From NCBI RefSeq assembly GCF_003426025.1, contig NZ_QJSH01000002.1, forward strand, positions 62,001 to 126,000: a stretch of DNA of 64,000 bases, in the 5' to 3' direction. Position 1 is the first letter of the stretch, and each line of letters starts with the position of its first letter. A model generated the notes under the pieces. It was given only the letters and a program-made list of their open reading frames with translations, ran no database searches and was not told the DNA's origin. The translations under genes and the position numbers were made by a program. Below are positions 7,169 to 14,841 of this stretch, piece after piece. The DNA is from Paraliobacillus quinghaiensis (lineage in GTDB: Bacteria; Bacillota; Bacilli; Bacillales; Amphibacillaceae).

Positions 7169-8797
7169 ATGGATCTAGAGAAATATAAACAGTTATTATT
7201 TAACAACATAAAAAAACAAGCAGTTGAATGGTTTGAAACTGGGAAGCAAAAACAAATTCCAAATGAGCAAGTGTATCGTTTTCTTCATTCAATAAAAGGA
7301 ACTTCAGGAACAATACAGTTGAAGGGTTTGTTCCAGCTCACATCAAATTTACTTGCAGAAGTTGACCAAACAGAAGAAAAGAACTGGAAAAGTTCTGAAC
7401 TAAGTGAATATTTATATCCATTACTACAAATCAGTTATGAGTATGAAAATTTCGAAGAGGAAATAGCGCAAGAATTAGAACCTACCATTGAACGAAATGA
7501 AAAAGCCCCACTTATACACTTAATCGATGATGATGTATCCATGCTGATCCTGCTTAAAGATGCATTAGAAGAACAGGGGTGGATGGTTCTTGCTAATACT
7601 GATCCAGTAAAAGCAACCAATCAATATTTTGACATGCTACCAGATTGTTTAGTAATAGATCTCGAAATGCCAACAAAAAATGGATTTGAAATATTAAAAG
7701 ATATACATGAACATAATGAAAAGCAATTTATCCCAAAAGTAATTATAAGTGCGAATCAAGGACGAGAAGAACGGATTGCTGCTTTCAAGATGGGGGCAGA
7801 TGATTTTATTGGTAAACCGATTGATATTGAGGAATTTGTTGTCAGAATCGGACGTCATATTCAAAGAAAGACATTATTTGATCAATCTGTTCTAATTGAT
7901 GAACTAACACAAGTATATAATAGAAAGTTATTATATGATGTCTACCAACGACAACTAGAGAATCTTTCTGTTAGCGAGATTCCGTTTACTATTGTGATGC
8001 TTGATATTGATTTTTTCAAAAAAATCAACGATACCTATGGACACGCAGCAGGTGATAGAGTGTTGCATCACTTTGCACAGTTTTTGACTAGAAACGTGAG
8101 GGGTACGGATACTGTATTTCGATATGGTGGCGAGGAATTTGTTATTTTATTTCCAGATGCTTCGTATGATGTTGTTAAAGAAAAACTTGAGGTCATGCTG
8201 ACAAATTACAGAGAAATAGAACATACAGAAAATGGACAGTCATTTTCTCTGACTTTTTCAGCTGGAATTTTTACGGTTTACGAAGATCAAGTAGAACTAG
8301 CAACTACGCTTGAAAAAGCAGATCTTGCTTTATATAAAGTGAAGGAAAATGGACGCGCTGGAATTGAAATAGGGAATGACTTTTTGCAAGAGTCCTCTAA
8401 GAAAAAGCTGTATATTTCCATTGTTGATGATGAAGTGATCATTCGAACAATTCTAACCAAAATATTTAACAATATTACCTTAGATCACACTGAGTTAGAC
8501 ATTGAGGTTTTTGAAGATGGTGCGAAGTTCTTTGAGAGTGAGCGCCATGAAATAATTGGAACACACTTTGTTATTTTAGATGGCGTAATGCCTGTCATGG
8601 ACGGAATTGAGGTATTACAGAAACTAAAAGCACTAGAGCATGCAGCAATGTTTAATGTTTTGATGTTAACAAGTCGTAAAAGTGAAAACGACATTGTTCG
8701 GGCTTTGTCTTTAGGTGCGGATGATTATTTAACAAAACCATTTAATATAACAGAACTACAAGCAAGAATTCAACGATTACTTGAACGGATTGAGTAG
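7169..8797 (+). CDS. Hpt-REC-GGDEF-REC phosphorelay diguanylate cyclase
   Basis: A 542-residue soluble signalling protein with four domains. Residues 1-105 resemble an Hpt domain, with phospho-accepting H40 in HSIKGTSG. Residues about 114-232 are a receiver (DDD at 120-122, D164 in VIDLEMP, K216). Residues about 240-400 are a GGDEF domain with an intact active site GGEEF (320-324) and an intact product-inhibition I-site RGTD five residues before it. Residues about 414-540 are a second receiver (D471 in ILDGVMP, KPF near the end). It should make c-di-GMP from GTP, controlled by phosphotransfer, probably from the hybrid kinase at the far end of the operon. It is the first gene of the unit, with a strong RBS. 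Confidence 0.9.
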   Translation: MDLEKYKQLLFNNIKKQAVEWFETGKQKQIPNEQVYRFLHSIKGTSGTIQLKGLFQLTSNLLAEVDQTEEKNWKSSELSEYLYPLLQISYEYENFEEEIAQELEPTIERNEKAPLIHLIDDDVSMLILLKDALEEQGWMVLANTDPVKATNQYFDMLPDCLVIDLEMPTKNGFEILKDIHEHNEKQFIPKVIISANQGREERIAAFKMGADDFIGKPIDIEEFVVRIGRHIQRKTLFDQSVLIDELTQVYNRKLLYDVYQRQLENLSVSEIPFTIVMLDIDFFKKINDTYGHAAGDRVLHHFAQFLTRNVRGTDTVFRYGGEEFVILFPDASYDVVKEKLEVMLTNYREIEHTENGQSFSLTFSAGIFTVYEDQVELATTLEKADLALYKVKENGRAGIEIGNDFLQESSKKKLYISIVDDEVIIRTILTKIFNNITLDHTELDIEVFEDGAKFFESERHEIIGTHFVILDGVMPVMDGIEVLQKLKALEHAAMFNVLMLTSRKSENDIVRALSLGADDYLTKPFNITELQARIQRLLERIE

Positions 8798-8810
8798 AGG
8801 GGTAGAGGGG

Positions 8811-9857
8811 ATGCTTACTACAGAATTGTCTGTCCTATCAGTACTAATGATTTTTGTTGTCACATTACTTACGGTACTTTTAGGTTACTTGCTAATAAGA
8901 AAAGCAAGAGAGAACAAGGTACGTAAACGTATTAATAATTATAAAGAGAAATATAGGGTTCCTGTGTATGATTACTTAAGTTCAGGAGAAGTAACGCGCT
9001 TAATAGAACCGATTGGTAAGGATAGAAAACTAGCGATAGAGGAATTATTAAGAGATTTTTCTGACATATTGGAGGGAGAAGAAACACGATTGAATCTATC
9101 CAACTATGCAGAACGTCATTTATCAGAATTGTATCGAGAAAATTTAACAAGTAGACAGTGGAGTAATCGGATGAATACGTTGTATTATATTGAAGATTTT
9201 TATATGAAAAATTTAGAAGCGGATGTACAAAAAGAGATCCTAGACAATCTAGCATCATCAAAGGATGAAATTATCCAAAGTTTATGCGTGTTAGCACGTT
9301 TTAATAGTCCGAAATTCAAAGAATATATCGAACTAAAACATGAAGAACTGTTAGAGTTTGATCTGAGAAATATTCTTCGAAGAGTAGAAGAGGAGCAGTT
9401 AGATTACTTGATTGATCGTTTTGAAAATTATTCTCTAAACTTACAGTGTGCGATATTAGAAAGAATTAGCCAGTTAAAGAATTTGGAGTATGTCACCTTT
9501 TTGGAGTCCACTTTCGAGAAAAATAGTGGAGAAGTAAAACTACGGGCATTAAAAACACTTGCTAATCTTGGGTATGTGGAGGACATCACACGTTATATGC
9601 CTTTATGTGACTCACCTGTATGGCAAGAAAGAATGCTTGTAGCAAAGCTATTCAAAATGTTACAAGATAATCGAACAATCAGTTGTCTAAAGAAGTTACT
9701 GCATGACGAGTATTGGTGGGTACGTCAACAAGCAGGTGATACTATTGCAAGTTTTCCGAATGGAAATGAAATTCTAATTGAAGTTATTGAACAGAGTCAG
9801 GACAATTACGCAAAAGATATGGCGAGAGAGTGGTTAAATAAAGGAGTCTTAACATAA
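8811..9857 (+). CDS. Membrane-anchored HEAT-repeat protein
   Basis: A 348-residue protein with one N-terminal transmembrane segment (about residues 7-29, LSVLMIFVVTLLTVLLGYLL), a basic stop-transfer sequence (RKARENKVRKR) and a long, wholly helical cytoplasmic part. The C-terminal half shows HEAT-like repeats of about 30 residues, for example VKLRALKTLANLGYVED, WQERMLVAKLFKMLQD and WWVRQQAGDTIASFPNG. HEAT solenoids are protein-interaction scaffolds. I chose the ATG at 8811, preceded by TAGAGGGG; the frame is open to 8781. The next gene begins directly after its stop. It may connect the cyclase or phosphorelay to the glycosyltransferase at the membrane, which is inference. Confidence 0.75.
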   Translation: MLTTELSVLSVLMIFVVTLLTVLLGYLLIRKARENKVRKRINNYKEKYRVPVYDYLSSGEVTRLIEPIGKDRKLAIEELLRDFSDILEGEETRLNLSNYAERHLSELYRENLTSRQWSNRMNTLYYIEDFYMKNLEADVQKEILDNLASSKDEIIQSLCVLARFNSPKFKEYIELKHEELLEFDLRNILRRVEEEQLDYLIDRFENYSLNLQCAILERISQLKNLEYVTFLESTFEKNSGEVKLRALKTLANLGYVEDITRYMPLCDSPVWQERMLVAKLFKMLQDNRTISCLKKLLHDEYWWVRQQAGDTIASFPNGNEILIEVIEQSQDNYAKDMAREWLNKGVLT

Positions 9858-11261
9858 ATGGATTGGAATTTGATTTTAGAAGTTTATGCCTGGAGCATTA
9901 CAATTTATATGGTGACCGTTATTGTTTTTTATACCATTATTCTTTTTTTCTCTATGCTTCAAATTAGAAAGGAATATCGGTTAAATCGGACGGAACCATA
10001 TGAAGATTATATGGATGAAAGCTTTACGAGACCAGTGTCCATTATTGTACCAGCATATAATGAGGAAGCTGGTGTTGTGCAAAGTGTCCGATCTTTGTTG
10101 ACGATTAATTATCCGCAATTTGAAATTATCGTTGTAAATGATGGGTCAAAAGACCGAACGTTGCTCATGATGATGGAGCAGTACGAAATGGTTAAAGTTA
10201 ATAAGATCGTGCGAAAACAATTAGAAACAGAAGAGGTTCAAGCAATCTATCAGTCTAAAACATTACCAAACTTATATGTGATAGATAAAAAGAATGGTGG
10301 AAAAGCAGATGCATTAAATGCTGGTTTAAATTTTGCTCATTATCCTTATTTTTGTTCGTTAGATGGAGATTCTGTTTTAGAGAATGATGCTTTTCTTAAA
10401 GTGATGAAACCAATTATCGATTCTGGTGAGGAAGTAATTGCATCTGGAGGAAGTGTCAGAATTGCGAATGGTTGTGATATTCGAAATGGTAATTTAGTGA
10501 AAATAGGTCTTTCTAATTCACCTATTGTTGTGATGCAAGTAATTGAGTACTTACGTGCTTTTTTAATGGGGAGAATTGGGTTAAGTCGTCATAACCTTTT
10601 ATTGATTATTTCCGGCGCATTTGGTGTCTTTTCAAAGCATTGGGTAATAGAATCGGGAGGTTATAAGAGAAATACAGTTGGTGAAGATATGGAGTTGGTC
10701 GTTCGACTTCATCGAATCATAAAGGAAAAGGGATTAAACAAAAGGATTGTCTACGTTCCTGATCCAGTCTGTTGGACAGAAGTGCCAGAGAGTTTTGGTG
10801 TTCTCAGGAGTCAAAGGAGACGTTGGCACAAAGGGTTATTTGAAAGCTTGTGGAGACATCGTAAGTTAACGCTTAATCCGAAATATGGCTCAATTGGATT
10901 AGTTTCGATTCCTTATTTTTGGTTGATTGAATTTTTAGGACCAATTGTAGAACTTTCTGGATATGTGTTTATTATTTTTTCTTTATTTGCTGGTGGGGTT
11001 TATATTGAATTTGCTATTCTTTTATTTTTACTATCAGCGCTTTATGGATCTATCTTTTCCATGGCATCTGTACTTTTAGAAGAATGGAGTTTACGAAAAT
11101 ACCCGAAAGTATTAGACATTATTAAATTATTCCTATATGCCCTAACAGAAACGATGTGGTATCGTCCGCTTACGGTTTTATGGAGATGTGAGGGAATTTG
11201 GCAAATTATTCGACGTGACCATAGTTGGGGCGATATGAAAAGAAAAGGTGTATCAAAATGA
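9858..11261 (+). CDS. Processive family-2 glycosyltransferase (BcsA/PgaC/YdaM-like)
   Basis: A 467-residue integral membrane glycosyltransferase. One N-terminal transmembrane helix (about 11-33) is followed by a GT2 catalytic domain with the complete processive signature: VPAYNEE near 65, D95 in NDGSKD, the D169-G-D171 pair in LDGDS, ED at 276-277, and QRRRW at 319-323. Three or four transmembrane helices follow (about 350-420). This is the arrangement of synthases that polymerise and extrude polysaccharide (cellulose, PNAG, Bacillus YdaM). There is no PilZ domain, unlike BcsA, so c-di-GMP must act through another protein if it acts here. The start abuts the HEAT gene, and the stop overlaps the next start (ATGA). 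Confidence 0.88.
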   Translation: MDWNLILEVYAWSITIYMVTVIVFYTIILFFSMLQIRKEYRLNRTEPYEDYMDESFTRPVSIIVPAYNEEAGVVQSVRSLLTINYPQFEIIVVNDGSKDRTLLMMMEQYEMVKVNKIVRKQLETEEVQAIYQSKTLPNLYVIDKKNGGKADALNAGLNFAHYPYFCSLDGDSVLENDAFLKVMKPIIDSGEEVIASGGSVRIANGCDIRNGNLVKIGLSNSPIVVMQVIEYLRAFLMGRIGLSRHNLLLIISGAFGVFSKHWVIESGGYKRNTVGEDMELVVRLHRIIKEKGLNKRIVYVPDPVCWTEVPESFGVLRSQRRRWHKGLFESLWRHRKLTLNPKYGSIGLVSIPYFWLIEFLGPIVELSGYVFIIFSLFAGGVYIEFAILLFLLSALYGSIFSMASVLLEEWSLRKYPKVLDIIKLFLYALTETMWYRPLTVLWRCEGIWQIIRRDHSWGDMKRKGVSK

Positions 11262-14200
11262 AGAAACTATCCGGTCGATATTATTTTATTATTTATATAT
11301 TTTTGTTCTTGCTTATTATCTCGAGCCCTTTTTGGCTTTGGCAGATTAAGCCTTCTGAGACGCTTGATGTCTTAATTTTTGATAAAACGGTACCGAATCA
11401 AACGTATCAAGAACATCAAGGATTGACTTGGGTTTTGAATAACAATAAGTACAAGAAATCAGATGGAACGAATTATAATCAGGCAGAAGATTATGTTGGG
11501 TTTCATCCATTAAATAACGATCAATATAGAACAAGCACCTTGCCTGAACAAATGGATTCTTATGACATGATTTATTTAGCAGATTCTTATGGGGTTTATG
11601 AAGAAGAGTTTTATGGTGCAAATGAAACAGGTGCTAGATCCGAGCTAATGTATGGTGGATTACAAATGGCAGAAGTAGATATGCTTGAGCAAGCATTGTA
11701 TGAAAATGGGACGACTTTAATTGCTGAATTTAATACATTTGCTAGCCCAACAGAACCAGCTGTTCGTGAGAGAATGTATAATCTCTTAAACATCGAGTGG
11801 AATGGCTGGATTGGGAGGTATTTCCCTGATTTAGCTAATTCAGAAGTGCCGAATTGGGTGAAAGGAAATCTAGACGCGCAAGGTCAAGCGTGGAACTTTC
11901 AGGGACCTGGGTTTGTTTTTGTTAGCGATAATGACTTCGTTCATGTGGTCTCTGAAGAAGGGATCACAGAAGATGGGGTGCTTTTTCAAACAACAGATGA
12001 AGGGGAAGCGTTTTTTGGTGATAAAATAACAACATCATATGGCTATTGGTTTGATGTAATTACTGCAAATGATAAAGAGGAAGTATTAGCTACTTATACA
12101 TTACCGTTAGTTGAAAAAGAAAAAGAAGAACTTCAGTCTCTCGGTATTTCAAATCAGTTCCCAGCAATTGTTAAGCAGCAAAATGCACGATTTAGTACCT
12201 ATTATTTTGCTGGAGATTACGCGGATCAAAGAGAAGTTCCAGGAATCTATCAATCTACAGGTTTGGACTTTATCAGACAATTGCAGGGAAACCAAACGTT
12301 TTATTGGGATGCTTATGTTCCTATTATGGAAACCATTTTGGCTCAATCTAGTGAAAATACAGTGGAACAAGAGACTGTCAATATTGCAGAAACGAACGGC
12401 ATTCAAACCAACATGCAGACTAATGGTTCTCATATTCAAGTATTGAAAGATGGAGAGTGGCGGGATCTATTAATAAAAGGTGTAAATATGGGTATTGCCA
12501 AACCTGGTGCTTTCCCTGGTGAAACAGCAATTACTAAGAATGAATATTTCCGCTGGTTCCAGCAAATAGGTGATATGCATGCGAATACAATCAGAGTATA
12601 TACAATACATCCACCTGCTTTCTATGAAGCTCTATATGAGTATAACCAACGAGCGAAAGAACCCTTATTTATTTTTCATGGACTATGGGTTAATGAGGAA
12701 GACATGCTTACAACACAAGATATGTTCTCATCAATAATTGTTGATGAAGTGCAAGCAGAAATAAAGCGCATGATTGATGTGGTGCACGGAAATGTTGTCT
12801 TACCGGAACGCCCAGGACATGCTTCTGGTGCATATACAAAGGATGTTTCGCCCTATGTGGCGGGTTACATCTTCGGGACAGAGTGGGATCCTTACGTTGT
12901 TAAAAACACAAATAGTAAAAATGAGAAAATAGATCAATTTAAAGGTGAATTTGTAGAAACAACAGATGCTTCACCGTTTGAAGTGTGGCTTGCGCAAATG
13001 TTGGAGTATACTGCTCAATATGAAACAGCTGAATACAACTGGCAACATGCGCTTAGTTTTACCAACTGGGTAACAACGGATTTATTGGAACATCCTTATG
13101 AGCCGTTAGAAGAAGAGGATCTTGTATCGGTTAATCCAAATCATATTAGAACGACAGATCAATTTACTAGTGGTATGTTTGCTTCTTATCATGTGTATCC
13201 GTATTATCCTGACTTTTTAAACCTAAATCCAGACTATCAAAATTATCTGGATCATAAGGGTGAGAAAAATAATTATGCAGGTTATTTAAACGATCTAAGA
13301 AAAGCCCATGACATGCCTGTTCTTGTAGCAGAGTTTGGTGTGCCAGCTTCACGTGGGTTAACACACAGAAATGTGCATGGCATGGATCAAGGACACAATT
13401 CTGAAACTGAACAAGGAAAGGCTAATGCTAAACTGTTTGAATCCATTGTCCAGGAAGACTATGCTGGTGGACTTGTATTTGCATGGCATGATGAGTGGTT
13501 TAAACGAACATGGAATACCATGGATTATGATAACCCAGATCGCAGACCTTATTGGAGTGATTACCAGACAAATGAACAGCATTTTGGTTTGTTGAGCTTT
13601 GATCCAGGCACAACGGAATCAATTATTTATGTAGATGGAAATAGTGTAGATTGGGAAAGAAAAGCTAAAGAACCGCTCTATCAAGCTGAAAATTCAAATG
13701 AGTTGATTAAGAACATGTACATGGATGCGGATCAAGCATATTTATATATGCGACTTGATTTATCAAAGCCAATTGATTGGGACGAGAATGACTTTTATAT
13801 TGCACTGGATTCTATAACGGGACAAGGTCAAACAGAATTGAGTCTAACGAATGGGCAGCAAGCGCGGTTTGATTTTGCTACAGATTTTAAACTAGAGCTA
13901 AAAAGTCCAGAAGATGCAAGGTTACTAGTTGATAGTTATTATGATGTATTTCACTATCAATATGGTCACACCTTAGAAATGATTCCAAAAGAAGCCTATG
14001 CGGACCAGAAGGATAATGGTGTTTTCCATCCGATTCGTTTAGCTTTAAATAAAGAGTTAATCATACCTGAAGTAGATATTAGCTTGCCATTTGAGTCGTA
14101 TGAAACAGGGGAACTTTTAATAGGTAATGGAAATCCGAATCATTCAGATTTTAATTCTTTAACCGATATAAGTATTGGTGAAGATCAAAGAATGATAGAA

Positions 14201-14470
14201 ATACGTATTCCTTGGCTACTGTTAAATGTTAAAGACCCAAGTTTAAAGGAAGTTATGGGAGATGTGTGGGATGGTGGATTAGATAGTAGCCAATTTATTG
14301 ATGGGATCAACATCGGTGTTGCTGCAACTGAAGATAATGCCATTAGCCATCAATTTAGCTCGCATTATTCATGGGATACTTGGAATCTACCAACTTACCA
14401 TGAACGATTAAAGAAATCGTATTATATCATGCAAGATTTATATAAAAATGCTGAAATAGTGGAGGAATAA
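11258..14470 (+). CDS. Membrane-anchored extracellular glycosidase-like protein (GH clan A-type TIM barrel)
   Basis: A 1070-residue protein with one N-terminal transmembrane anchor (about 8-30) and a large extracellular part. Residues about 40-380 resemble a Rossmann/GATase-like domain (DVLIFDKTVPN; SYDMIYLADSYG). Residues about 395-770 resemble a TIM-barrel glycosidase: KGVNMGIAKPG, HANTIRVYTIHPP, then E542 in FGTEWDP and E692 in LVAEFGVPASRG. The pair 150 residues apart fits acid/base and nucleophile on strands 4 and 7 of clan A families (GH2/GH5 and relatives). Residues about 800-1070 are beta-rich. I chose the ATG at 11258, overlapping the upstream stop and preceded by AAAAGGTG. It probably trims, branches or releases the polymer made by the neighbouring synthase; the substrate is unknown. 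Confidence 0.75.
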   Translation: MKKLSGRYYFIIYIFLFLLIISSPFWLWQIKPSETLDVLIFDKTVPNQTYQEHQGLTWVLNNNKYKKSDGTNYNQAEDYVGFHPLNNDQYRTSTLPEQMDSYDMIYLADSYGVYEEEFYGANETGARSELMYGGLQMAEVDMLEQALYENGTTLIAEFNTFASPTEPAVRERMYNLLNIEWNGWIGRYFPDLANSEVPNWVKGNLDAQGQAWNFQGPGFVFVSDNDFVHVVSEEGITEDGVLFQTTDEGEAFFGDKITTSYGYWFDVITANDKEEVLATYTLPLVEKEKEELQSLGISNQFPAIVKQQNARFSTYYFAGDYADQREVPGIYQSTGLDFIRQLQGNQTFYWDAYVPIMETILAQSSENTVEQETVNIAETNGIQTNMQTNGSHIQVLKDGEWRDLLIKGVNMGIAKPGAFPGETAITKNEYFRWFQQIGDMHANTIRVYTIHPPAFYEALYEYNQRAKEPLFIFHGLWVNEEDMLTTQDMFSSIIVDEVQAEIKRMIDVVHGNVVLPERPGHASGAYTKDVSPYVAGYIFGTEWDPYVVKNTNSKNEKIDQFKGEFVETTDASPFEVWLAQMLEYTAQYETAEYNWQHALSFTNWVTTDLLEHPYEPLEEEDLVSVNPNHIRTTDQFTSGMFASYHVYPYYPDFLNLNPDYQNYLDHKGEKNNYAGYLNDLRKAHDMPVLVAEFGVPASRGLTHRNVHGMDQGHNSETEQGKANAKLFESIVQEDYAGGLVFAWHDEWFKRTWNTMDYDNPDRRPYWSDYQTNEQHFGLLSFDPGTTESIIYVDGNSVDWERKAKEPLYQAENSNELIKNMYMDADQAYLYMRLDLSKPIDWDENDFYIALDSITGQGQTELSLTNGQQARFDFATDFKLELKSPEDARLLVDSYYDVFHYQYGHTLEMIPKEAYADQKDNGVFHPIRLALNKELIIPEVDISLPFESYETGELLIGNGNPNHSDFNSLTDISIGEDQRMIEIRIPWLLLNVKDPSLKEVMGDVWDGGLDSSQFIDGINIGVAATEDNAISHQFSSHYSWDTWNLPTYHERLKKSYYIMQDLYKNAEIVEE

Positions 14471-14472
14471 CA

Positions 14473-14841
14473 ATGAAAAAGATCCTTTTAGCAGAAGATG
14501 AAGAAGTGCTTCGAATGTTGATCGTTGATACGATGGAAGATGAGGGATATGAAATAGATGAAGCGGTTGATGGGAAAGAGGCATTAGAGAAAATCGAACA
14601 AGCGGATTATGATCTGCTTATTCTAGATTACATGATGCCTCAAGTAACAGGGCTAGAAGTAATAGAGAATATTAGAAAAAATCCGCTTAAAAAAGATGCA
14701 AAAATATTAATGTTGTCTGCCAAAAATCAACAGTCCGAGCAAGAAAAGATATTAGATATAGGTGCTGATTACTTTATGTCTAAGCCATTTAGTCCATTAG
14801 CTTTATTAGAAAAAGTAGAGGAAATTATTAATGAAAATTAA
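14473..14841 (+). CDS. Single-domain response regulator
   Basis: A 122-residue stand-alone receiver domain of normal length: acidic pocket EDEE near residue 9, phospho-acceptor D52 in LILDYMMP, conserved S/T in MLSAK near 82 and K in SKPFSP near 104. It has no output domain, so it must act as a phosphate shuttle or through protein contacts. It begins two bases after the glycosidase-like gene stop and overlaps the kinase gene by 11 bases, so these two are co-translated. It is a likely partner of the hybrid kinase and of the Hpt domain of the first gene, completing a His-Asp-His-Asp relay, which is inference from gene order. Confidence 0.9.
   Translation: MKKILLAEDEEVLRMLIVDTMEDEGYEIDEAVDGKEALEKIEQADYDLLILDYMMPQVTGLEVIENIRKNPLKKDAKILMLSAKNQQSEQEKILDIGADYFMSKPFSPLALLEKVEEIINEN

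Noticed and set aside
11346-13595. Several 60-110 codon frames inside the glycosidase-like gene
   Set aside because: They are alternative-frame shadows; the main frame is continuous with recognisable domains.
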